Assembly (NCBI GenBank): GCA_035524095.1
Contig: DATKPK010000180.1
Location: 1-64,000, forward strand
Length of the DNA stretch: 64,000 nucleotides
From: DATJUF01 sp035524095
Lineage (GTDB): Bacteria > Desulfobacterota > Binatia > Binatales > Binataceae
Direction of reading: 5' to 3'
Position numbers and translations under genes: made by a program
The notes under the pieces: model-generated
What the model was told of the DNA's origin: nothing
The model's input: the letters and a program-made list of their open reading frames with translations, nothing else
Database searches by the model: none
Part shown: piece after piece, positions 35,783-43,828 of the stretch
Layout: every line of letters begins with the position of its first letter
Numbering within the stretch: position 1 is the stretch's first letter

Positions 35783-36718
35783 TTATTGCTGATGGTGGTG
35801 CTTGTAGTAGTGCGCCGCTGCGTTCGGATGACTTGCCGCATACGGATGGGCCGCTGCAAACTCGGGACTCCCATAGCTACCCGCCGGATGATAGACATTC
35901 GAAGGCATGCCTTCCCCGTGACCTTCCTCGGCATAGGGGCCAGGACGGTTGTTCAGCTGATCTTCTTTACCCATGAAGCGGTCCGGATGGCTGATGAGGT
36001 CCTGGTGGACGGTGGGATGAGCCTGCAGGTAATTGTTCAACCCGGGATGCGCTGCCAAGTATTGCGGGTTATCCGCTAGACCCGGATTGCGCGCAAGTTG
36101 CTGCGACACTTCCGGATGCTCATCCAGATAGCCGTTATCGAAGCGTCCAATCGCGGAATTATTAGGAGGAGCGCCAAAGCGGTCGCCATTCATCTGATCC
36201 TCTTTACTCATGAAGCGATCGGGATGGCTGATGAGATCCTGTCGAACCGTAGGATGGGCCTGCAGATAATTATTCAGGCCGGGATGCGCCGACAGGTATT
36301 CCGGGTTATCCGCTAAGCCGGGATTCTGAGCGAGCTGATGCGCCACGTCCGGATGCTCGTTGAGATAACCGTTATCAAAACGTCCCACAGCCGCGTTATT
36401 GCGAGCATTGTTGTAGGTGCCGGGGTTCCATCCCCAATGACCTCCATTGTTGACGAAGGCTCCCGGATTCTCATGAACATCCGCGCGCACATTTGGATGG
36501 TTGGACATGTACTCTTCCAACCCCTGATGGTGGCTCATCCACTGCGGATCATTAATCAAATTGGGGTTCTGCTGAAGCTCGCGCGCAGTATTGGGATGAG
36601 CATTCAGAAAGTTCTCGAAGGTTCCCATGTCAGCGGGGTTATAGCCCTGCGCCATCGCGGGTAACGCTAGCCCGGCTGAAATTGTCATGGTCAAAAGTGT
36701 TAGTGTCAGTTTTCTCAT
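35783..36718 (-). CDS. Secreted protein with three His-Pro repeats
   Basis: A 311-residue protein with a signal peptide (LTLTLLTMTISAGLALPAMA) and three repeats beginning at about residues 32, 113 and 191. Each follows the pattern hydrophobic-HP-x-hydrophobic, NPxLxxxPxx, HxGLxxYxxxHPxVRxD. Repeats two and three are nearly identical (AHPGLNNYLQAHPT appears in both) and carry ISHPDRFM. The C-terminus is His/Ala-rich (AAAHPYAASHPNAAAHYYKHHHQQ). The many His-Pro pairs might bind metal or cell-wall material, but this is speculation. No characterised family is recognised. A repeat-protein expansion within the gene is evident. Confidence 0.65.
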   Translation of the reverse strand: MRKLTLTLLTMTISAGLALPAMAQGYNPADMGTFENFLNAHPNTARELQQNPNLINDPQWMSHHQGLEEYMSNHPNVRADVHENPGAFVNNGGHWGWNPGTYNNARNNAAVGRFDNGYLNEHPDVAHQLAQNPGLADNPEYLSAHPGLNNYLQAHPTVRQDLISHPDRFMSKEDQMNGDRFGAPPNNSAIGRFDNGYLDEHPEVSQQLARNPGLADNPQYLAAHPGLNNYLQAHPTVHQDLISHPDRFMGKEDQLNNRPGPYAEEGHGEGMPSNVYHPAGSYGSPEFAAAHPYAASHPNAAAHYYKHHHQQ

Positions 36719-36798
36719 ATGGCTTTCGCCTCTCTTCTCCTCAATGTTAAGAGACGCGTACGGCCATTTTGGGTTTCATCGCCAACGAATGCCGCGCG

Positions 36799-37518
36799 TC
36801 AGAACTTTTCCTTAAACGGCCGTACGTCGATCTCATGCGTCCAACAGCTAGGGTCCTGATGAGCCAGATGCCAGTACGTTTCGGCTATCGCAGAAGGTTT
36901 AAGCAAGTCCTGATCCTGAGCATTGGGCATCCGCTGGCGAATGAAGGGCATGTCGATGGGACCATCAACGTTGACATAGGCGACGTGGATGCCTTGGGGA
37001 CCAAGGTCGCGGGCAATAACCTGAGCCAATCCGCGCATGGCGAACTTCGCCGGTCCAAACGCCGCCGACGTCGGATAAGGCTTGGTTCCAGCCGTGGCCC
37101 CGGTAAACAGAATGACGCCGCGGCCGGCTTCGAGCATTGCCGGAACCACCTCTTTTGCGGCGAGGAATGCACCAAAGGCGTTGACGCGCCAGGTGTTCTC
37201 GAAAGTGCTTGACTTCGTTTCCATCAGCGTACCGAACGGGCGCATCGCGGCGTTGTAAATAAGAATTTCAGGGTTCGCGATACTCCTTATGGTCGCGAAA
37301 GCAGCAGCGAGGGCAGCCTGATCCGAAACGTCGGCAGGGACCGGAAAGGCTTGGCCGCCAGCCGCTTTGATTTCGCCGGTGACGCGTTCCAGATAATCGG
37401 CTTGACGGGCGACAAGCGCGATGGCGTAGCGTTCGGCGAAGCGGCGCGCCAGGGCAGTGCCGAGTCCGGGCCCAACGCCAATCACTACAGCTAATGGTCG
37501 ATTCGATGATTCAGCCAT
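36799..37518 (-). CDS. Atypical short-chain dehydrogenase (Phe replaces catalytic Tyr)
   Basis: A 239-residue SDR: VIGVGPGLGTALA (Gly-rich cofactor loop, 14-20), YNAAM (the NNAG equivalent) and the catalytic-site stretch TSAAFGPAKFA. The normal Tyr-x3-Lys is Phe154-x3-Lys158. This matches the described SDR_c10 subgroup, which has Phe in place of Tyr, so classical oxidoreductase activity is doubtful. The upstream frame extends to 37656, but the ATG at 37518 begins at the normal distance before the cofactor loop. It is the last gene of an operon with HCCA isomerase-like and crotonase genes. Confidence 0.82.
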   Translation of the reverse strand: MAESSNRPLAVVIGVGPGLGTALARRFAERYAIALVARQADYLERVTGEIKAAGGQAFPVPADVSDQAALAAAFATIRSIANPEILIYNAAMRPFGTLMETKSSTFENTWRVNAFGAFLAAKEVVPAMLEAGRGVILFTGATAGTKPYPTSAAFGPAKFAMRGLAQVIARDLGPQGIHVAYVNVDGPIDMPFIRQRMPNAQDQDLLKPSAIAETYWHLAHQDPSCWTHEIDVRPFKEKF

Positions 37519-37555
37519 AAAAACTCCATGGGCCGGTTGCTCGCCGGCATCATAG

Positions 37556-38152
37556 TCAGGATCGTTTGCGCAGCGCCTCTTCAATGAAATCGAAGCGATC
37601 GTTGCCCCAGAACATCTCGTCGCCGACGAAGAAGGACGGTGCACCGAAAACACCACGAGCGACCGCCTCGTCGGTGTTGCGGCGCAGCTCGTCCTTGACC
37701 TCCTGTGACTCGATGGCGGCGGCGAAACTGGCTGGCGTGAAGCCGCTTCGTTCGAGCAGCCGCGTCATTACGGCATCGTCGCCGAGATCGGTCGCCTCTG
37801 CCCAGACAGCTTTGAAAACCAGATCGTGATAGATGCCAAACTTGCCCTGTTTCTGGGCCGCGGTCGCCCCGCGCATCAAAGTGATCGTGTTGCCCGTAAA
37901 CCGATGAGGATTGAGTCGAAACGGCACGCTATAGCGTTGGGCCCAGCGGCGGAGCTCGATCGCCATGTAACGGCCCTTCGCCGGAATCGCCATCGGCGAC
38001 TGATTACCCGTGGCCTTGAGGACAGCACCGAGCAGAATCGGACGGTAGATTACCGTCGCATTGTTGCGCTTCGCGAAGCCGGGTAATTGGAGGCTGGCGA
38101 GATAGCTGAAAGGGCTGCCGTAGTCGAACAGAAATTCTATCGTTCGGGACAT
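37556..38152 (-). CDS. 2-hydroxychromene-2-carboxylate isomerase-like (DsbA/kappa-GST fold)
   Basis: A 198-residue protein of the DsbA-like thioredoxin superfamily, HCCA isomerase branch: FLFDYGSPFSYLA at the N-terminus replaces the redox CxxC with Ser-Pro-Phe-Ser, and GVFGAPSFFVGDEMFWGNDRF closes the fold. HCCA isomerases act in naphthalene-type ring degradation with glutathione; relatives act on other substrates. It lies 37 nt from the SDR gene and 43 nt from the crotonase gene, so all three are probably one operon under the HxlR regulator. The true substrate is not known. Confidence 0.85.
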   Translation of the reverse strand: MSRTIEFLFDYGSPFSYLASLQLPGFAKRNNATVIYRPILLGAVLKATGNQSPMAIPAKGRYMAIELRRWAQRYSVPFRLNPHRFTGNTITLMRGATAAQKQGKFGIYHDLVFKAVWAEATDLGDDAVMTRLLERSGFTPASFAAAIESQEVKDELRRNTDEAVARGVFGAPSFFVGDEMFWGNDRFDFIEEALRKRS

Positions 38153-38195
38153 CGATTACCTCTCAAATTCACGTGGTTAGGGCCTAAGTTGGCGA

Positions 38196-38975
38196 CTAGC
38201 GTCCAGAGAAAACCGCCGGGCGCTTTTCGTTGAACGCTTTGATCGCTTCCTTGACGTCGTCGGAACCGGCAAGTTCGAAGATACTGCGCAATTCGTTTTC
38301 GATTTGGGTTTCGACGGTTTCGACGAAGCCCATATGCATCAGGCGCTTGGCCGCGGCGAGTGCGCGAGTCGCACCCTTGGCCAAGCCTGCAGCGAAATTA
38401 TGGGCCTCGGTGGCTAGTTCAGCGTCGGGCACGACGCGATTGGCCAGACCCCATTCGAGCGCCTCATGCGCGCTCAGCGAACGATTCGTATAGGCGAGTT
38501 CGAGCGCACGGCCGATACCGATACGGCGAGGAAGGAAATAGGTCGTGGTCCCGTCAGGAGAAAGACCGATGCGGCTGTATGCCATAACGAATTTGGCGGA
38601 TTCCGCTGCAATGATCAGGTCGCATCCGCAGGCGAGGCCCATCCCGCCGCCCGCCGCGGTACCATTTACCGCCGCGATAACCGGAAAGGGCGCTCGTACG
38701 ATGCGCGAGAGCGCCACATGGAGATGCGAGATGCGGTCTCTGAGCGCGCCAACCTGCGTGTAAAACGATTTCAGATCCGCGCCCGCGCAAAAGAAGCGGC
38801 CGCTGCCGGTCAGGACGAGAGCGCGGACCTCTGGATTTTCCTCCGAGCGGATGAGGGCGTCGAGCAGCTCAGACGATAGCTGGTGGTTGAGCGAATTGGC
38901 CGCCTCGGGGCGGTTGAGAGTGATTTGCGCAACGCTGTCGCGTACTTCATAAAGAATCGCTTGATAGTCGGACAT
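38196..38975 (-). CDS. Enoyl-CoA hydratase/isomerase, PaaG-like
   Basis: A 259-residue crotonase. Oxyanion-hole motifs FFCAGADLKS (64-67) and AAGGGMGLACGCD (109-111) are intact. The second catalytic position reads SRIGLSPDGTTTYFLPRRIG, with Asp141 rather than the glutamate of hydratases; this Asp in SPDG is typical of PaaG-like ring-opened or 1,2-epoxyphenylacetyl-CoA isomerases. It should act on a CoA thioester. It begins the minus-strand operon, 204 bp from the divergent HxlR regulator, whose operator-like repeats lie between them. Confidence 0.88.
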   Translation of the reverse strand: MSDYQAILYEVRDSVAQITLNRPEAANSLNHQLSSELLDALIRSEENPEVRALVLTGSGRFFCAGADLKSFYTQVGALRDRISHLHVALSRIVRAPFPVIAAVNGTAAGGGMGLACGCDLIIAAESAKFVMAYSRIGLSPDGTTTYFLPRRIGIGRALELAYTNRSLSAHEALEWGLANRVVPDAELATEAHNFAAGLAKGATRALAAAKRLMHMGFVETVETQIENELRSIFELAGSDDVKEAIKAFNEKRPAVFSGR

Positions 38976-39095
38976 CGGCGGTCACTCCTGCGGATTTGGT
39001 TGACCGATCTCGATGGTGGCCAGAACAATCACTCCAAGCCGCGCATCGGACCGTTCTGGCGATGTCAGTCTTTGGATAACTCAAATGGTTTCATT

Positions 39096-39161
39096 ATGCA
39101 ACTATTTCGGATTTTCGGCATGTAATATATAGCTAAATCATAGTTGCGTGATGCAACCTAT
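39096..39161. promoter_or_regulatory. Operator cluster between the crotonase operon and the HxlR gene
   Basis: Three related motifs: ATGCAACTAT (39096-39105), its inverse ATAGTTGCGT (39140-39149), and ATGCAACCTAT (39151-39161). The first two form an 8-bp perfect inverted repeat (GCAACTAT/ATAGTTGC) spanning the AT-rich divergent promoter region. The position fits autoregulation by the HxlR protein and repression or activation of the crotonase operon. This is inference; the motif is not taken from a known HxlR consensus. Confidence 0.5.
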
Positions 39162-39179
39162 AATCGTAAGGTTAACTTC

Positions 39180-39734
39180 ATGCGGCGTAAGACGTTCGCG
39201 CGAATGAATTGCTCGATTGCGCGCGCGCTGGAATTGGTCGGCGAATGGTGGACGATGCTGATCCTGCGCGAGGCTTTTCTCGGCACACGCCGCTTTCATG
39301 ATTTTCAATGTAATCTCGGCATCGCGCGTAATATCCTCTCCGCGCGGTTAAAGAAGTTGGTTGCCCGTGGAATTCTGGAGCGGGTCTCCGGTCCCGACGG
39401 CGGACGCCGTCTGGAATATCGGCTGACCGATAAGGGGCGCGACTTCTTTCCGGTGTTGATGGCCCTTATGCAATGGGGCGACCGGTGGGTGGCTGGTAGC
39501 GACCGCGCACCGATCAAAGTGGTCGATCTGATGTCTGGTGGCGAAATCGCGGAGATTCAGGTCACTACGCATGACGGCAAGCCTCTGCGTCCGAGCGACG
39601 TGCGGATGATGCCCGGGCCGGGTGCCGCACCATCGACGCGTGCGCGCTTCGGGACAGGTCAGCATCGCGAGCCCGAGTTACCGGCGGGTGACGCGGTAGA
39701 CCTGCTGTCGATGCCGCCAATCGACGAAGCCTGA
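39180..39734 (+). CDS. HxlR family winged-helix regulator
   Basis: A 184-residue protein with the HxlR core: CSIARALELVGEWWTMLILREAFLGTRRFHDFQ, then GIARNILSARLKKLVARGILE (the recognition helix) and GRRLEYRLTDKGRDFFPVL. The first cysteine (residue 10) is the usual HxlR cysteine that often senses oxidants or electrophiles. A C-terminal extension of about 65 residues is disordered-looking. The ATG at 39180 is preferred to a TTG at 39144 because AAGG lies at good spacing. It is divergent from the crotonase operon and likely controls it. Confidence 0.88.
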   Translation: MRRKTFARMNCSIARALELVGEWWTMLILREAFLGTRRFHDFQCNLGIARNILSARLKKLVARGILERVSGPDGGRRLEYRLTDKGRDFFPVLMALMQWGDRWVAGSDRAPIKVVDLMSGGEIAEIQVTTHDGKPLRPSDVRMMPGPGAAPSTRARFGTGQHREPELPAGDAVDLLSMPPIDEA

Positions 39735-39846
39735 CAACGATCCCTTTTTCATTAGTCGAGCCGAGCCCCAGTAGCCGGGGTTAGCGAATTTGCCAATTGA
39801 TTCATCCCGAACCGCGTTTCGGCTAGCATCGCCGCGGGTAGGGTTA

Positions 39847-39880
39847 GCTCGCGAACCCGTGCGCGTGTGAGTCTGCAAAC
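39847..39880 (-). repeat. Dispersed repeat related to the 26.2-kb repeats
   Basis: GCTCGCGAACCCGTGCGCG and the following 15 bases align, in opposite orientation, with the 33-bp repeat at 26303-26335 at 25 of 33 positions. It is intergenic, between the HxlR gene and a membrane-protein gene. Confidence 0.4.
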
Positions 39881-39943
39881 CAGCGGCCTAAAGAATCTGA
39901 GATGTCAGCCAATGGAAATCGCTGCTGAACCAGGCCTTGGTTG

Positions 39944-40405
39944 ATGCCGCCAGCGTCGATCGTGCTAACGGTTCACGTGCTGTGCGGCGTGCTATGGGTC
40001 GGAGCATGCGCCAGCTTCGTGCTGGCGGCGTCGGCGCTCAATCGGGAATCAGGCGAATGGCGCGATTTTGCATTGAAGGTCGCGCCCCGCATCAATCGGA
40101 TTAATCTGGTGGCCGCGTGCGCCATTCCGTTGACTGGCTTGGGTAATCTCTACTTCGCTGGGAGAGCGCGCGGGTTTAAATTTCCACCGCAATTCATCGG
40201 CGTATTGGCTGCGAAGATAGTGCTCTTCGTCGTGATGGCTGCGGCGCTGCTGGCCGCATGGACGGCGGAGTCGTCGATGCTCCCTCAGGGGCCGGACGGA
40301 AGTATCGACGCGCGGGCGTCGCGACGGCTGGTTCGGCTATATGGAATCATGGTCGCACTGGGCACCGTAGCGTTGGCACTGGGACTATGGTTGTCCGGGA
40401 CTTAG
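39944..40405 (+). CDS. Small four-helix membrane protein
   Basis: A 153-residue protein with four predicted membrane segments: IVLTVHVLCGVLWVGACASF, NLVAACAIPLTGLGNLY, GVLAAKIVLFVVMAAALLAAW and IMVALGTVALALGLWL. The first segment has a VHVLCGVLWVG pattern seen in CopD- and DUF2269-like proteins, whose histidine can bind haem or metal. No firm family call is made. A TTG at 39941 immediately precedes the ATG. A metallo-hydrolase gene follows after 12 nt, so the two are probably one operon. Confidence 0.68.
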   Translation: MPPASIVLTVHVLCGVLWVGACASFVLAASALNRESGEWRDFALKVAPRINRINLVAACAIPLTGLGNLYFAGRARGFKFPPQFIGVLAAKIVLFVVMAAALLAAWTAESSMLPQGPDGSIDARASRRLVRLYGIMVALGTVALALGLWLSGT

Positions 40406-40417
40406 GAGACTGACGGG

Positions 40418-41305
40418 ATGGAGAAGCCGACGCAAATCAGGATAGGTGAGTTTACCATCGCGCTGCTAAGCGATGGCATCTGGCGCAACGATGGCGGCTG
40501 CATGCTCGGCGTTGTGCCGCGCGAACTGTGGCAACGGGAACATCCGCCGGACGACAAGAATCGGATTCGGCTCAACCTCACCTGTCCGCTGATCATAAAA
40601 GGCAATCAGGCGATTCTGGTCGATACCGGCATCGGAAACCGGCTGAGCGCCGTCGAGCGCAAAATTTTCGACCATCAGGAGGGGTGGTTGCCGGAAGGGT
40701 TGGCGGCACTAGGAATGGAGCCTGGTGACGTTACTCATATCATGCTGTCGCATCTGCATTTTGACCATTGCGGGGGAATCGTACGCAGGCGGGCGTCGGG
40801 CAAGCTCGAGGCTGCCTTCCCGCGCGCGCAGATCTTCGTGCAAAGCGGTGAACTCGAAACCGGGACGATTAGCAATAATGAGCGATTGCGCGCAGCCTAT
40901 CGCCATCTCCATGAATGTCTCGAGCCGGTGCGTTCATTCATCGTCGGGCTCAACGGCAATACCGAATTGATTGAGGGTGTCAGCGCGGTAGTTACCGGCG
41001 GCCATACTCTGGACCATCAAGTGGCGGTGGTGCGCTCCGAAAACGAGGTTTTCGTCCATTTGGCCGATATCGTGCCGACGCGCTCCCACATGCGGGGCCC
41101 TTGGAATCAAGCCTACGACCTCGACGCCCTTACAACGATGGAGCAGAAGCGGAAATATCTGGAAGATGCAATCGACCGCCGATGGTGGCTGTCCTTCGCT
41201 CATGACGATCAGGTTTTGGCAGCAAAGGTCAGGCGAGACGGTGGCAAAATCGCGCTAGGCGAGACTATCGCGGCGTCGGCGGCTCCGGCTAACGAATCTG
41301 AATAA
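40418..41305 (+). CDS. Metallo-beta-lactamase-fold hydrolase
   Basis: A 295-residue MBL-fold protein: ILVDTGIGN, SHLHFDHCGG (the HxHxDH metal site near 111-116), TGGHTLDHQ and HLADIVPT, which supply the later His and Asp ligands. The metal site is complete, so it should be an active zinc or iron hydrolase. This COG0491-like branch includes lactonases, quorum-quenching enzymes and esterases; the substrate is unknown. AGGAG precedes the ATG. It probably forms an operon with the small membrane protein 12 nt upstream. Confidence 0.88.
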   Translation: MEKPTQIRIGEFTIALLSDGIWRNDGGCMLGVVPRELWQREHPPDDKNRIRLNLTCPLIIKGNQAILVDTGIGNRLSAVERKIFDHQEGWLPEGLAALGMEPGDVTHIMLSHLHFDHCGGIVRRRASGKLEAAFPRAQIFVQSGELETGTISNNERLRAAYRHLHECLEPVRSFIVGLNGNTELIEGVSAVVTGGHTLDHQVAVVRSENEVFVHLADIVPTRSHMRGPWNQAYDLDALTTMEQKRKYLEDAIDRRWWLSFAHDDQVLAAKVRRDGGKIALGETIAASAAPANESE

Positions 41306-41732
41306 CGGGATATCTCGCCGGCTCTGTTTTTTCCGGCCATCCGCTGGCCGCTGTTGTTCGCACCTCAGATTCCTGACTGTGGCTGACGCGGACTCAGCCG
41401 CAAAGGGTCGCTGCAACCCAATCGCATAATTCGGCGACGGGCTTATATGGCGAATGGTTATTAGGTAAACTTGTTGCAGGATGTGCGGTGGATCTGGAAG
41501 CGAAGGCGTTAGCGTCTGGCAGTTGCGGCACAGCGGACGACGCGCAATAGCTTGTGGATAATGGCGGGGGCGCCGGATACTGTCCCTTGCCTCATCACAC
41601 CGCTCCGCTTATATAATGGTGCCGCAAGGGATGCGCTTTGCTATTAGCTCACCCGAACCGACCACACATTTGTCCACTCTGCCGGCAGTCACTTACCAAA
41701 CAGAAGGCTCGCCTAACCAAAGGAGTTAGCTG
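41306..41732. other. 427-bp upstream region of the prkA operon
   Basis: No gene is seen. A perfect -10 box TATAAT occurs at 41612-41617, about 115 nt before prkA, but the best upstream -35 (TTGCCT at 41587-41592) is weak and 19 bp away, so the promoter assignment is tentative. I looked for a sigma-54 -24/-12 pattern and did not find a good one. Confidence 0.4.
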
Positions 41733-43667
41733 ATGGCCGAAGTGAGTACCTTTGAGCAGGTAATCAAGCGGGACCGCGCAGAGCGCGAATCAAAGCGCTG
41801 GAGCGGAACGTTGCTCGAGTACCTCGAGCAGATCAAATCCGATCCGCTAATGACCAAGCTCGCACACGCGCGGATCTATGACTTGATTACCTCGACGGGC
41901 ACGCGATCAATCCATGATACGGATGATCCGCGCACGAAGCGGTTATACAAAGACGAACCTATCAAGGTTTATAACTTCTTCTCCGACGAGTTCTTCGGGA
42001 TCGAGCGGACGATCGCGCATATCGTGCGCTATTTCCACTCGGCTTCACTGAAAGGCGAAGAGAGCCGTCAGGTGCTCTATCTGATGGGCCCGGTCGGATC
42101 GGGCAAAAGCTCACTGGTCGAACGCATTCAGCGCGGCCTCGAGCAAGCTGGCCTGGTCTACTCTATCGAAGGCTGCCCCATGCATGAGGAGCCGCTGCAT
42201 CTGATCCCGCGCCATCTGCGGCGGGAATTCGAAAAGATGCTAGGCGTGCATATCGAAGGCGACCTATGCCCGGTATGCCGCTATCGGCTCAAAGAAGAGT
42301 TCGCCCAGCGCTACGAGGATTTCCCGATTGAGACGCGCAACTTCTCCAAGCGCAATCGCGTTGGAATTGGCGTCGTGCCGCCGGTCGATCCGAATAATCA
42401 GGATACGTCGGTACTGATCGGCTCTGAAGATATTTCGAAACTCGACCAGTATTCCGAAGGCGATCCGCGAGTGCTTGAACTGAACGGCGCTCTGAACGTC
42501 GGTAACCGCGGCATCGTCGAGTTTATCGAAGTCTTCAAAAACGAAACTGAATACCTCCATGCGATGATCACTGCTACGCAGGAAAAGGTGATCCCGGCGC
42601 CGGGCCGTCATGGCATGGTCTACGTCGACACCTGCATCCTCGCGCATTCCAACGAAGCGGAATGGCAGAAGTTCAAGGCCGACCATACCAACGAAGCGAT
42701 CCTCGATCGTATCGTGGTCGTGAAGGTGCCTTACAATCTGCGCCTGTCGGAAGAGGTGAAGATCTACCAGAAGATCATCCGCAACTCCGATTTCCGCGCC
42801 CATGTCGCACCGCATACCCTGGAAATCGCCTCGATGTTCGCGATTCTGTCGCGGCTGGAGCCAACCTCCAAGTGCGATCTGATGACCAAGCTGCGGCTCT
42901 ATAACGGTGAAGAAGTAGTCGAAAAAGGGCGCACCAAGAAAATCGATGTGGCCGAGCTGAAGGAAGATACTAAGCGCGAGGGCATGAACGGAATCTCGAC
43001 GCGGTTCATTATGAAAGCCCTGGATAATGCGCTCTCCGACAACGTTTCGGGCAACTGTATTAACCCGATCAACGTACGCGAGGCCTTGATCTCGATGACC
43101 AAGGAAGCGGATCTCGCCGACGATTCGCGCAAGCAATACCTGGAATTCCTGCAAGATACGCTACACAAGGAATATCTCGAATTGCTGGAGAAGGAGATTA
43201 CGCGAGCGTTCGTCTACTCCTATCAGGAGCAAGCGGAAGCCTTGTTCCAGAATTACCTCGACCATGCGGAAGCTTACGTCAACAAGACCCGCGTGCGTGA
43301 TCGAAATACGAAAGAGGAACTGCCGCCGGACGAGGGTTTCCTCAAATCGATAGAAGAGCAGATCGCGATTATCGGATCCGCTGCAGACGGCTTCCGGCAG
43401 GAAGTAATCGCGTATCTGTGGGCGACCTCACGGCGCGGCGAAAAAATCAGTTATCGCAGCTACGAACCACTTAAAGAAGCGATCGAAAAGAAGCTGATGA
43501 CTTCCGTACGCGACATCTCGCGGATCATCACCAAGGCGCGTACGCGTGACGAGGAGCAGGGTGAGAAGTACAGCGCGATGGTGAAAAACCTGCTTGAGAA
43601 TGGCTACTGCGAATCGTGCGTGGACGTGACCCTGAAGTACGCTGCGAATAATCTCTGGAAGGATTAG
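41733..43667 (+). CDS. prkA: PrkA family serine protein kinase
   Basis: A 644-residue protein. The N-terminal AAA domain has Walker A GPVGSGKSSL near residue 119. The middle contains DLCPVCRYRLKEEFAQRY with a Cys pair. The C-terminal region is the PrkA kinase domain, ending GYCESCVDVTLKYAANNLWKD. E. coli YeaG and B. subtilis PrkA act in stress adaptation and, in bacilli, sporulation. AAGGAG precedes the ATG. It begins the conserved prkA-yeaH-spoVR module, with yeaH 161 nt downstream across a hairpin. Confidence 0.94.
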   Translation: MAEVSTFEQVIKRDRAERESKRWSGTLLEYLEQIKSDPLMTKLAHARIYDLITSTGTRSIHDTDDPRTKRLYKDEPIKVYNFFSDEFFGIERTIAHIVRYFHSASLKGEESRQVLYLMGPVGSGKSSLVERIQRGLEQAGLVYSIEGCPMHEEPLHLIPRHLRREFEKMLGVHIEGDLCPVCRYRLKEEFAQRYEDFPIETRNFSKRNRVGIGVVPPVDPNNQDTSVLIGSEDISKLDQYSEGDPRVLELNGALNVGNRGIVEFIEVFKNETEYLHAMITATQEKVIPAPGRHGMVYVDTCILAHSNEAEWQKFKADHTNEAILDRIVVVKVPYNLRLSEEVKIYQKIIRNSDFRAHVAPHTLEIASMFAILSRLEPTSKCDLMTKLRLYNGEEVVEKGRTKKIDVAELKEDTKREGMNGISTRFIMKALDNALSDNVSGNCINPINVREALISMTKEADLADDSRKQYLEFLQDTLHKEYLELLEKEITRAFVYSYQEQAEALFQNYLDHAEAYVNKTRVRDRNTKEELPPDEGFLKSIEEQIAIIGSAADGFRQEVIAYLWATSRRGEKISYRSYEPLKEAIEKKLMTSVRDISRIITKARTRDEEQGEKYSAMVKNLLENGYCESCVDVTLKYAANNLWKD

Positions 43668-43673
43668 TCACGG

Positions 43674-43713
43674 GAAGTCCCGCCCTCGCGGGTTGATGCG
43701 ACGGCGGGACTTC
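43674..43713 (+). promoter_or_regulatory. Intercistronic hairpin between prkA and yeaH
   Basis: An 11-bp perfect stem, GAAGTCCCGCC (43674-43684) with GGCGGGACTTC (43703-43713) and an 18-nt loop, starting six bases after the prkA stop. There is no T-tract, so it more likely stabilises or partly attenuates the mRNA than ends transcription. Confidence 0.65.
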
Positions 43714-43828
43714 AGTGCTAGGATCAGCACCGTGATGCTCGTTGATCGCGCGGGCGAAGGATTAGGAGCGAAGTCTCGCAATCGTAAGTCCGGAATTTGC
43801 CGCGTAAGTGACACCGGCGAGGGCCTAA

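Noticed and set aside
41306..41732. Sigma-54 promoter for the prkA operon
   Set aside because: The best GG-N10-GC candidates (around 41516) have the wrong spacing.
42264..43154. Antisense open frame (296 codons) within prkA
   Set aside because: The sense strand is a conserved kinase gene; the antisense product has no domain pattern or Shine-Dalgarno.
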